Shown piece by piece: positions 51,190 to 59,330 of a DNA stretch of 64,000 bases; the first letter of the stretch is position 1; each line of letters starts with the position of its first letter. The stretch comes from Streptomyces profundus (lineage in GTDB: Bacteria; Actinomycetota; Actinomycetes; Streptomycetales; Streptomycetaceae). A program made the position numbers and the translations under genes. The notes under the pieces are model-generated. The model was not told the origin of the DNA. It saw nothing but the letters and a program-made list of their open reading frames with translations, and did not search any database. The DNA is taken from NCBI RefSeq assembly GCF_020740535.1, contig NZ_CP082362.1:2728001-2792000 (forward strand), read 5' to 3'.

Positions 51190-52560
51190 TCAGGTGAGGC
51201 GGTAGACGCGGCGGGCGTTGTCGGCGGCCAGCAGGGCGGCGATCCGCTGCCACTCGGCGCGCGGCGGCGCCAGCTGGGTCAGGGCCTCGGTCAGCGCGTG
51301 CCGGAACTGCCGCGCGCCGACCAGATACAGCTCCGGCAGGCCGTAGGCGTCCGTGGAGAACAGCACCTTGCCGAACGGGGCCAGCTCCAACGTCTCGGTG
51401 AGGACCGCGCCGGCGCGGCTGCCGACATGGCTCAGCGTCAGGCCGAGGTCCACCTGGACATGGGGGTGGACGGCCGCCAGATGGGCGGCCTGGCGGTGGA
51501 ACGGGTAGCAGTGCAGCAGCACCAGCGGGCATCCGGTGGGTCCCACGGCCCGCACGAAGTCGGTGAGCAGCGCCGGGTCCGCGCGGTGCAGGCGCAGGTC
51601 GGGGTCACCGAAGCCGGTGTGGAGTTGGAGCGGGAGCCCCGTCTCCACGGCGGACCAGAGGAGATGCCGCGCCAGCACCGGGTTGCTCAGCCGGCCGCCG
51701 GCCGGACGGGTGAGCAGCCAGTGTTCGGCCGCGGTCCACAGCTCGGCCCTGCTGGGCGGGGCGGGCGCCAGATGCAGCCCGTGCCGGTAGGCGACGACGG
51801 ACTTGAACGCCACCGACCTGGCCCGCGCCCGGCCGATCGCCCGGGCCAGGCCGGCGAGGAACGCGTCGGTGTCCCGCCCGGCACGGTCGGCGGCGTCCTC
51901 GGCCAGGCTCTCCAGCCGCGTCACCTCGAACGCGCCGGCCCCGGCGGCGCGCGCCAACTCCGCGGGTGTCAACCACGTGCCGGCCGCGCCGGCCGAACCA
52001 TCCCCATGGCGCCCGGCCCGCCCGGGGCCGGTGCCGGGTTCGGGTGCTGGGTCGGCGAACGGGCCCCGGTTGCCTGGGCGGCGACTGCCGGGGCGGCCTT
52101 CGGCTGCCCAGCCGTCGTCCAGGCGGCGGTCGACATAACCCGCACCGTCGTCCGTCCACCCACCCCTGCCACTGGACCGCCCCCTCCTGTCCCACCCACG
52201 GACCGGCTCCCCACCCGGACCCGACCGGAGGTCACCGGCGGGCAGGCCGGTGTCGACGAGGAGGGTGCCGATGTCGGCGGCGTGGAGGAGGCGGCGGAGG
52301 GCCTCGGTGGGGCCGAGCGCGCGGCGGGTGGCGAGGTAGTCGGCGGGGGTGGCGTAGGCGGGGAGGCCGAGCGCCGGGGCGCACCAGCGGCGGACCGCGA
52401 GGCCCAGTTGGCTGTCGAAGTAGCTGGTGCCGGCCGCCGGCGGATGCGGGGACTCGGAGAGCCAGCGTTCGAACTCGGTCACGTTCAATGGGACTTCGCT
52501 CAGCACTCGATGGCAGTGCTGGTCAACCAACGGCGGCAGTTCGAAACGTTCGGCGCTCAT
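51190..52560 (-). CDS. Amidohydrolase (FluG-like N-terminal type) with disordered insertion
   Basis: 456 aa. Metal motif QHCH at residues 14-17, further His in LQLHTGFGDPDL, LHCYPFH, and Asp in FSTDAYGLPELY. Residues ~108-190 are a Gly/Arg/Pro-rich stretch unlike the rest and not present in typical family members. Followed by the glutamine-synthetase-like gene 15 bases upstream on the same strand, so the two are one unit; together they correspond to the halves of fungal FluG. Substrate unknown; a gamma-glutamyl compound is plausible. Confidence 0.78.
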   Translation of the reverse strand: MSAERFELPPLVDQHCHRVLSEVPLNVTEFERWLSESPHPPAAGTSYFDSQLGLAVRRWCAPALGLPAYATPADYLATRRALGPTEALRRLLHAADIGTLLVDTGLPAGDLRSGPGGEPVRGWDRRGRSSGRGGWTDDGAGYVDRRLDDGWAAEGRPGSRRPGNRGPFADPAPEPGTGPGRAGRHGDGSAGAAGTWLTPAELARAAGAGAFEVTRLESLAEDAADRAGRDTDAFLAGLARAIGRARARSVAFKSVVAYRHGLHLAPAPPSRAELWTAAEHWLLTRPAGGRLSNPVLARHLLWSAVETGLPLQLHTGFGDPDLRLHRADPALLTDFVRAVGPTGCPLVLLHCYPFHRQAAHLAAVHPHVQVDLGLTLSHVGSRAGAVLTETLELAPFGKVLFSTDAYGLPELYLVGARQFRHALTEALTQLAPPRAEWQRIAALLAADNARRVYRLT

Positions 52561-52575
52561 GCGTTCGCCGCCTGA

Positions 52576-53901
52576 TCAGTAGCGGTCACGGGTGGCGGTG
52601 ACGAGTTCGTCGGGTCCGGTGGCCTCGTACAGCTCCGCCTCGGCTCGCCGCACGGCCAGGACGGCGCCGAGGAGTTCGGGGCCCAGCGCGGTGGCGAGGA
52701 CCGATGAGGCCGCCAGTCGGTCCACGGCCGCCGGCAGCGATTCGGGCAGCCGCTTCTGGTTCAACTGGCCCGACGGGTCGCCGACGACCGGCAGCGGCAG
52801 CGTCAACTCCTCGCGCAGGCCCGCGATTCCGGCGGCCAGCACCGCGCCGACCAGCAGATACGGGTTGGCGGCGCCGTCGAAGCACTTGAGTTCGGCGTTG
52901 GCGCCGCCGAGGTCGTCGGGTGAGCCCTCGATGAAGCGCAGCGCGGCCTCCCGGTTCTCCAGGCCCCAGGAGTGGTAGGCGCCGGCCCAGTACCCCGGGC
53001 GGAGGCGCAGATAGCTGGCCGGCGACGGCGCGCCCAGCGCCAGCAGCGCGGGCAGTTCGCGGAACACGCCGGCCAGGAACGCCTCACAGTCGGCCGTCAT
53101 GCCGAACGGGCCGTCGCCGCCCCGGCACAGGTTCTTGCCCTCGCGCCACAGGCTGAGGTGCAGATGGCGCCCGTTGCCCAGGCCGTCGCCGCGCACCATG
53201 GGCGCGAACGAGGCGGCGAGCCCGTGGCGGGCCGAGACCGCGCGGACGGTCTCCCTGGCGAGTACCGCGAGGTCGGCGGCGGCGAGCGGGCCGGTCGGGG
53301 TGAGGGAGACCTCGAACTGGCCGAGCGCGTACTCCGGATGGAGTTGCAGCGGTTCGAGCCCCTGCGCGGTGAACGCGTCGAGCAACGCGCTGAGGTAGTC
53401 GGAGAGTTCGACCAGCCGCGCCATACCGTAGGCCGGCCCGTTCGCCACCTGCCCCGCGTCGTCCGCCGCCCGGCCGACCATCCACTCGGTCTCGAAGCCC
53501 ATCAGCAGTTCGATGCCGAACTCCTCGGCCACGGTGGCCACTTGACGGCGGGCGAACCGTCGCTGGCAGGCGGGGTAGGGGGCCCGGGACGATTCGAAGC
53601 GGTCGACGGGGGCCCAGGCCCAGCCGGGTTGGCCGGCGAGCACGGTCAGCCGGTCCAGGTCGGGGACGAGCCGCAGGTCGCCGTCGGGGCCGCCGATATG
53701 CGGGCTGTCCGTCATCGAGTCGTCCACCAGGTAGACGTCGAAGACCGGCGACATGCCGACGCCGTTGCGCACGGCCTGTTTGAGCCGTGCCGTCGGCACC
53801 GCCTTGACCCGGGTGATGCCGGCGTTGTCCACCCAGGTCAGGGCGATGCCCCGCACGCCCGCCGAGGTGAGCCTGGCCATCGCCTGCTGAGTGTGGTCCA
53901 T
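52576..53901 (-). CDS. Glutamine-synthetase-like ligase (GlnA-related, FluG C-terminal type)
   Basis: 441 aa. GS motifs: ELLMGFETEWMV, LHPEYALGQFEVSL (metal Glu), GNGRHLHLSLW, ENREAALRFIEG and FDGAANPYLLVGAVLAAG. The adenylylation Tyr of true GlnA is not seen. Ligases of this subgroup attach glutamate to polyamines or ethanolamine. ATG at 53901 is preferred over a frame extension to 53955. The amidohydrolase follows after 15 bases. Confidence 0.88.
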   Translation of the reverse strand: MDHTQQAMARLTSAGVRGIALTWVDNAGITRVKAVPTARLKQAVRNGVGMSPVFDVYLVDDSMTDSPHIGGPDGDLRLVPDLDRLTVLAGQPGWAWAPVDRFESSRAPYPACQRRFARRQVATVAEEFGIELLMGFETEWMVGRAADDAGQVANGPAYGMARLVELSDYLSALLDAFTAQGLEPLQLHPEYALGQFEVSLTPTGPLAAADLAVLARETVRAVSARHGLAASFAPMVRGDGLGNGRHLHLSLWREGKNLCRGGDGPFGMTADCEAFLAGVFRELPALLALGAPSPASYLRLRPGYWAGAYHSWGLENREAALRFIEGSPDDLGGANAELKCFDGAANPYLLVGAVLAAGIAGLREELTLPLPVVGDPSGQLNQKRLPESLPAAVDRLAASSVLATALGPELLGAVLAVRRAEAELYEATGPDELVTATRDRY

Positions 53902-53987
53902 GCGGGCAAACCCTGCCGCGCCCACCCACATCGCCGCAAGCAGCCCATCACCCAACCGGGTGGTCCGACACCTCCTAGACTCAACCG

Positions 53988-55109
53988 GTGATCATCTGGT
54001 TGAACGGGGCGTTCGGGGCGGGGAAGACGACGACCGCCCGCGCGCTGGTGGAGCGGCTGCCCGACGCGCTGCTCTTCGACTCGGAGCAGGTCGGCGCGCT
54101 GCTGGCGCGGGTGCTCGACCCGGCCACCGTCACGGACTTCCAGCAGTGGCGCCCGTGGCGCCGCCTGGTGGTGGGGACGGCGCGGGAGTTGCTCGACCAT
54201 GTCGGCGGGGTGCTGGTCGTCCCCCAGTCGGTGCTGGTCGAGGAGTACTGGGACGAGTTGCGCGCCGGGTTCGCCGAGGCCGGCGTCCCGTTGCGCCCGT
54301 TCCTGCTGCATACCGACCGGGAGACGTTGACCGGTCGGATCACCGGCGACGAGGCGGAGGGCGCCACCGCCCACGCCTGGCGCCTCGCGCGCCGGGACGA
54401 CTACGAGCGGGCGTTCCCCTGGCTGGCGAGGGCCCTGACCGTCGTCGACACCACGGACCGTCCGCCGGCCGGGGTGGTCGACGACATCCTGGCCGCGTTG
54501 CCGCCCTCCCTCGGCGAGGAGCCGGACGTGGGGCCGCCCCGGATGAGCGAAGCGGAGCTCGCGGCGGTCACCGTGGGGGCGGTGCGCCCGCTCGAAGGGC
54601 GCGTCCGGCTGATGGAGCCCCACCCCGAGTGGCCTCGGGTCTTCGCCGCCGAGGCGGCGGCCGTCGGCCGTCAACTCGGCTCGTTGCCACATGGGTTGGC
54701 GCATGTGGGCTCGACCTCGGTACCCGGGCTGCCGGCCAAGCCGGTCGTCGACATGCTGCTGACCGTGCCGGACCCGGCGGACGAGGGCGCCTATGTGCCG
54801 GCACTCGAAGCGCTGGGCTACCGGCTGGCGATCCGCGAACCCGACTGGTTCGAGCACCGGGTGCTCCGCAGGGAGGATCCGGCGCCAGGTGCCGAGGGGG
54901 TGAACCTGCATGTGTTCCCGTCGGGTTGCCCGGAGGTGGAGCGGATGCTCACCTTCCGCGACCGGCTTCGCGCGCGGGACGAGGAACGGGACCTCTACGC
55001 CCGGACGAAGCGCGCCCTGGCCCGTCGCACCTGGGCGCACACCCAGCACTACGCCGACGCGAAGTCCGCCACGGTGGAGGCGATCCTCGCCCGTGCCCGA
55101 CGCGGCTGA
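53988..55109 (+). CDS. TmrB-like P-loop kinase fused to a GrpB domain
   Basis: 373 aa. Residues 1-190: IIWLNGAFGAGKTTTARAL is a Walker A loop of the TmrB type (tunicamycin resistance). Residues ~205-373: GrpB/DUF157 nucleotidyltransferase-like domain with LAHVGSTSVPGLPAKPVVDM and NLHVFPSGC. The combination of the two in one chain is unusual. GTG start follows TAGACT by six bases (leaderless). Divergent from the GS-like gene. Function unknown; drug or nucleotide phosphorylation could be proposed. Confidence 0.8.
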   Translation: MIIWLNGAFGAGKTTTARALVERLPDALLFDSEQVGALLARVLDPATVTDFQQWRPWRRLVVGTARELLDHVGGVLVVPQSVLVEEYWDELRAGFAEAGVPLRPFLLHTDRETLTGRITGDEAEGATAHAWRLARRDDYERAFPWLARALTVVDTTDRPPAGVVDDILAALPPSLGEEPDVGPPRMSEAELAAVTVGAVRPLEGRVRLMEPHPEWPRVFAAEAAAVGRQLGSLPHGLAHVGSTSVPGLPAKPVVDMLLTVPDPADEGAYVPALEALGYRLAIREPDWFEHRVLRREDPAPGAEGVNLHVFPSGCPEVERMLTFRDRLRARDEERDLYARTKRALARRTWAHTQHYADAKSATVEAILARARRG

Positions 55110-55139
55110 TCCGGCTCATGCGCCGCCCTGGCGGGCCGC

Positions 55140-55370
55140 CTGGAGGCGTGCCAGACGTCGTTGGCGATCTGCTTGGGCAGGTAGAGGTTGACGACGGGGA
55201 TGAACCAGCCGAGCACCCCCATCCGGGGGCATAGCGCAACTGGCCGGGCGCGAACCGTTCGGCGGCCACCCGCACCCGGGCGAACCAGATCAGCCAGCAC
55301 ACCACCAGCGCCACGCCCACGAAGATCTGCGCGACGAGCAGCACAACGAACCACCCGACCCCAGAGGCTT
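55140..55370 (-). pseudogene. Frameshifted DUF4328 membrane-protein fragment
   Basis: Reading from the right: WFVVLLVAQIFVGVALVVCWLIWFARVRVAAERFAPG then, in another frame, MGVLGWFIPVVNLYLPKQIA (cited in part). These are consecutive pieces of one DUF4328 protein, with the frame change around 55225. Both the N-terminal helices and the C-terminus are absent. It lies between two plus-strand genes. Confidence 0.65.
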
Positions 55371-55397
55371 GGAGGCGCGTGGGTAACCTCGTGTCCC

Positions 55398-55799
55398 GTG
55401 ACGGATGTCGACAGTGCCAGCGAGGGCCCGTTCCGCTTCGAGACGATCGGCGGCGTGGCCGTGGCCGTCTGTCCGGCCGATGGCGCCGTCATCGCGGCCG
55501 AGGCGGACATCATGGATATCGTCGGCAACGCGAGCTACCAGGGCGCGCGGTGGGTGGTGATCCCCGCCGAGCGGCTGGCCGACGCGTTCTTCCAACTGCG
55601 CACCCGCGTGGCCGGCGACATCGTGCAGAAGTTTGTGAACTACCGGCTCGGACTGGCCGTCATCGGTGACATCTCCCGCCACACCGCCGCCAGTTCGGCC
55701 CTGCGGGACTTCGTCCGCGAGTGCCAGGCGGGCGGCCAGACGTGGTTCCTCGACGACATCGACGCCTTCCGCCACCGCCTCACCGCCACCCCCGGCTGA
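55398..55799 (+). CDS. DUF4180 protein
   Basis: 133 aa. EADIMDIVGNASYQGARWVV and IPAERLADAFFQLRTRVAGD, IVQKFVNYRLGLAVIGDIS and WFLDDIDAFRHRL: typical DUF4180. The GTG lies eight bases after TAACCT, leaderless. Function unknown. Its upstream frame is open further but covers the pseudogene. Confidence 0.78.
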   Translation: MTDVDSASEGPFRFETIGGVAVAVCPADGAVIAAEADIMDIVGNASYQGARWVVIPAERLADAFFQLRTRVAGDIVQKFVNYRLGLAVIGDISRHTAASSALRDFVRECQAGGQTWFLDDIDAFRHRLTATPG

Positions 55800-55897
55800 G
55801 CGAGGTCAGCCGCTTCGAGCGACCGGCCGCCGCGCGGTGCGGTGCCCGTCCGGTGGCGGGGCGACGGCCCGTCGTTCCCGCCACCGGCTGCCACACA

Positions 55898-56530
55898 TCA
55901 GCGCTCGGCGAGCGCCCGGCCGGCCTCACGGGCGGCGGCCAGCGCCTCGGCGTGCTGCTCCTTGGCGACGTCCCGCAGGCTCTCCATCCCCGGGGTGGCG
56001 GCGGCGAGGGTGAGTTCGCGCTTGATGGTGGTCAGTTCGGCCTCCCAGATGTCGGCGAGGATCCGCTCCAGGTAGGGGGTGGAGTGGTCCCAGCCCGCGC
56101 GCGGGGCGCCGGGGCCGTAGCCGCCGCCCAGGGTGGTGGCCAGCACGGTGGGGGTGCCCTTCAGCAGCGGCGTGGTGGGGCCCGCGCCGGCGATGACGAG
56201 GTCCACCCACACCTTGAAGTGCTGCGAGATGCCGTAGTTGTACAGCGGGACGGCCAGAATCGCGGCGTCCGCGTTCTGCACCTCCTCGGCCAGCGTCGCG
56301 CCCAGCGCCAGCGCATCGCGCTGGGCCTCGGTGCGGTCCGCCTCGGCGGCGAAGGCCGCCGTGGTGGCGAGCGTCCACGCGTCGGCTGGCAGCGCGTCCG
56401 TGCCGAGGTGACGCCTGGTCACCGTGGCGCCGGGGTGGGCCGCGACCCACTCGGCCTCGGCTATGTCGGCGATCTCGGCGCTGGCGGAGGTGCCCGGCAG
56501 GATGCTGGCGTCCAGACGGAACAGGTTCAT
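55898..56530 (-). CDS. azoR: FMN-dependent NADH-azoreductase
   Basis: 210 aa. Flavodoxin-like fold: LFRLDASILPGTSASAEIAD, AAILAVPLYNYGISQHFKVWVDLV and TTLGGGYGPGAP. Reduces azo dyes and quinones with NADH. AAGGAT before the ATG. Divergent from the TetR gene, whose operator lies in the gap, so it is the probable target. Confidence 0.9.
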   Translation of the reverse strand: MNLFRLDASILPGTSASAEIADIAEAEWVAAHPGATVTRRHLGTDALPADAWTLATTAAFAAEADRTEAQRDALALGATLAEEVQNADAAILAVPLYNYGISQHFKVWVDLVIAGAGPTTPLLKGTPTVLATTLGGGYGPGAPRAGWDHSTPYLERILADIWEAELTTIKRELTLAAATPGMESLRDVAKEQHAEALAAAREAGRALAER

Positions 56531-56696
56531 GATCGTGATCCTTCGAACGGGACTTGGTGCGTCCGGTGGCCCACGGACTGATCGCACCGTGGGAACAAGC
56601 AGAACAAGCAGAACAAGCGGGCCAAACAGAACAAGCGGGACAGCGGTGGGCGGCGAGGAGTCGGGGGTGCCGACCCTTCGCGACCTCGGAACAGCA

Positions 56697-56718
56697 TAAA
56701 CGGACTTCACCCCGTTTA
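56697..56718. promoter_or_regulatory. Operator-like inverted repeat between azoR and tetR
   Basis: TAAACGG (56697-56703), 8-base spacer, CCGTTTA (56712-56718). It lies just upstream of TAGATT, the tetR -10. Confidence 0.65.
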
Positions 56719-56744
56719 GTATTCCGCCCTGTAGATTGGGCCCC

Positions 56745-57356
56745 GTGGACCGCCTTGTAGTGCCCTTCGGGAAGCCGCGCGGCGAGCGCGCCGACGCGGT
56801 GCGCAACCGTGAGCACCTGCTGCGGACCGCCCGCGAGATGCTCGCCGAGCACGGCGCCGACCGGGTCACGATGGACGGTCTCGCCGAGCGCGCCGGCCTC
56901 GGCAAGGGCACCGTCTTCCGCCGCTTCGGCAGCCGGGCCGGCATCTTCCGGGCGCTGATCGACGCGGACGACCGGCGGTTCCAGCAGCAGGTGCTGTCGG
57001 GGCCGCCGCCCCTGGGCCCCGGCGCCGAGCCCGTCGACCGCCTGGTCGCCTACGGCCGCGCCCGCATCGCCTTTCTCGTGGAGCACCACGCCATCGCGCG
57101 GGCCGCCCTCGACCGCACCCAGCCGGTCCCGGCCGGCACTCAGTCGATGACCCAGCTCCATATCCGGATGCTCCTCGTCCAGGCCGGGTCGGTACCGAAC
57201 CTCGACGGCGTCGCGGTCCAGATCACCGCCGCGCTGGAGGGCCCGCTGCTGCTGTACCTCTCGCGCCCCGAACCCGACACGGCCGTCGCGGCGGCGGCCT
57301 TCACCGACTTCCTCGGCGACGCCTGGCAGACCCTGGTCGAGCGCCTGCTCCGCTGA
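56745..57356 (+). CDS. TetR-family regulator of the azoreductase gene
   Basis: 203 aa. HTH: REHLLRTAREMLAEHGADRV and LAERAGLGKGTVFRRFGSRAG (cited in part). C-terminal ligand domain with EHHAIARAALDR. GTG at 56745 is seven bases after TAGATT, leaderless; a TTG nine bases earlier falls in the -10. Probably represses azoR and itself. Tandem CAGAACAAG units lie at about 56593-56640, between the two. Confidence 0.88.
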   Translation: MDRLVVPFGKPRGERADAVRNREHLLRTAREMLAEHGADRVTMDGLAERAGLGKGTVFRRFGSRAGIFRALIDADDRRFQQQVLSGPPPLGPGAEPVDRLVAYGRARIAFLVEHHAIARAALDRTQPVPAGTQSMTQLHIRMLLVQAGSVPNLDGVAVQITAALEGPLLLYLSRPEPDTAVAAAAFTDFLGDAWQTLVERLLR

Positions 57357-57623
57357 GGCGGGAGGCGGACGGCCCGCCCGCTCGACGGTGCGTCCGGCAC
57401 GGCGCGGGAGGGATGTACCGCCGGTACACCTCTCGGTGGTGACTGGCAGACGGTGCCCGGAGGCGGTTGCCTGGACGTGGTGGCACTCGTCCCGGCCGTC
57501 ACGGCGACGGGAGAACGGGTGCCCGGCCCGGCACACGCGACGGAGACGCCGCCGCGCACCGGGCCCGTCACCGCAGGCGGTGCCCGCCAGCACCGGAAGG
57601 CCCCATCACGTAAGGAAACCCTC

Positions 57624-58640
57624 ATGCGCGGAGCAGTGATCCACGCCCCAGGCGACGTGCGCTTCGAGACCGTGGACGACGCGAAGGTCATCCACCCGAC
57701 CGACGCCGTCATCCGGACGGCCCTGACCTGTGTCTGCGGCTCGGACCTGTGGCCCTACCGCGGCGCCGAGCCGACCGAGCGGGCGCACCCCATGGGGCAC
57801 GAGTACATCGGTTTCGTGGAGGAGGTCGGCTCCGAGGTCACCTACCCGCGGCCGGGCCAGTTCGTCGTCGGCTCCTTCGCCACCTCCGACAACACCTGCG
57901 CGAACTGTAGGAACGGCTTCCAGTCGAACTGTCTGAACCGCGAGTTCATGTCCACCTGCCAGGCCGAGTACGTGCGTATCCCCAACGCCCAGGGCACCCT
58001 GGTCGCGACCGACGAGGTGCCGGACGAGTCGTTGTGGCCGAGCCTGCTGGCCGTGTCCGACGTGCTGGGCACCGGCTGGTGGGCCGCCGACGCCGCCGCG
58101 GTCGAGCCGGGCTCGACCGCCGTGGTCGTCGGCGACGGCGCGGTGGGGCTGTGCGGGGTGATCGCGGCCAAGGAGATGGGCGCGGAGCGCGTCATCGCCA
58201 TGTCCCGGCACGAATCCCGCCAGCGGCTCGCCCGGGAGTTCGGCGCCACCGACATCGTCACCGAACGCGGCGAGGAGGGGATCGCCCGGATCAAGGACCT
58301 GACGGGCGGGATCGGGGCGGACTCCGTGCTGGAGTGCGTCGGCACCCCCCAGGCCATGAGCCAGGCGCTGCACTCGGCCCGGCCAGGGGGCAACGTCGGC
58401 TTCGTCGGCGTCCCCCACGAGGTCGCGATCGACGGCCAGGAGCTGTTCTTCTCCCACGTCGGCCTGCGCGGCGGCCCCGCCCCCGTGCGCCGCTACCTGC
58501 CGGACCTGATCGACCGGGTGCTCGCCGGCCGGATCGACCCGGGCCGGGTCTTCGACCTGACCCTGCCCCTGGAGCGGGTCGCCGAGGGCTACCAGGCCAT
58601 GGACGAGCGCCGCGCCATCAAGACCCTCCTCACCCCCTGA
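57624..58640 (+). CDS. Zinc-dependent alcohol dehydrogenase
   Basis: 338 aa. MDR family: catalytic zinc from Cys in TCVCGSDLWPYRG and GHEYIGFVEEVGSEV; structural-zinc lobe as SDNTCANCRNGFQSNC, where the first of four usual Cys is replaced. Rossmann NAD site VVVGDGAVGLCGVIAAKEMGA. C-terminal GLRGGPAPVRRYLPDLI. TAAGGAAAC lies just before the ATG. Substrate unknown. Confidence 0.9.
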   Translation: MRGAVIHAPGDVRFETVDDAKVIHPTDAVIRTALTCVCGSDLWPYRGAEPTERAHPMGHEYIGFVEEVGSEVTYPRPGQFVVGSFATSDNTCANCRNGFQSNCLNREFMSTCQAEYVRIPNAQGTLVATDEVPDESLWPSLLAVSDVLGTGWWAADAAAVEPGSTAVVVGDGAVGLCGVIAAKEMGAERVIAMSRHESRQRLAREFGATDIVTERGEEGIARIKDLTGGIGADSVLECVGTPQAMSQALHSARPGGNVGFVGVPHEVAIDGQELFFSHVGLRGGPAPVRRYLPDLIDRVLAGRIDPGRVFDLTLPLERVAEGYQAMDERRAIKTLLTP

Positions 58641-58780
58641 CCTGTCGGTCCTCCCACACGATCGACAACTTCCGCACGTTGTACGGAAGTTCGCCACAGC
58701 AAGGGGGACGCGTGGATATCATTCCGGCGGCCGTGCGCTCGGGTGGGCGAGCGATTCGGGCGTCGTCGGAGGGGGAGACC

Positions 58781-59302
58781 ATGCCATGGACCGTGCCGCA
58801 GAACCTGAGGCTGTCGATGCGTCACCAACTCGACATGCGGCAGGGGCCCAGCGTGGTGCGCAGCCAGGTCCGGCTGACCAGCGTGGTGGTCGCCCGGCCC
58901 GAGCGCGGTGAGGTGCGGGTCGCCCTCGCGTGCGGGCACTGCGGCCGGGAGGGGATCTTCGTGATCCAGGACCTGGACACGACGCGTCAGCTCCGACGCC
59001 GGCCGATCACCCGTTCCCTGATCTGGGCCTTCGTGTGCGCGGCGGTCATGGTGGGCTTCTGGGTCGTCGGGTTCGCCGGCGGCAGCATCCTCTTCCAGGT
59101 GCTGGCGATCCCGGCGACCATCGTCCTCGCGCCGCTCGCCTTCGTGCTGTCGGTCGACCCGACCTCGAAGATCGGGGTGGAGCTGCCCGAGCCGGCGTTC
59201 TTCGACAGCAGGACCGCCCGGGAGGGGATCACCTATGTGACCCGTGACAGGCGTCCGGGCCAGGGGCTGAGTTGCGTCGGCGCGGCCGAGGCGGCGAAGT
59301 GA
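58781..59302 (+). CDS. Membrane protein of unknown function
   Basis: 173 aa. N-terminal cytosolic part with CGHCGREG (possible single metal knuckle), then two hydrophobic helices (SLIWAFVCAAVMVGFWVVG and LAIPATIVLAPLAFVLSV), then a soluble tail. An in-frame GTG at 58712 is an alternative start with AAGGGGG close to it; the ATG at 58781 has GGAGGGGGAG, and was preferred. Confidence 0.55.
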   Translation: MPWTVPQNLRLSMRHQLDMRQGPSVVRSQVRLTSVVVARPERGEVRVALACGHCGREGIFVIQDLDTTRQLRRRPITRSLIWAFVCAAVMVGFWVVGFAGGSILFQVLAIPATIVLAPLAFVLSVDPTSKIGVELPEPAFFDSRTAREGITYVTRDRRPGQGLSCVGAAEAAK

Positions 59303-59330
59303 ACACCGCCCCGACCGGCGCCGGTTCGGG

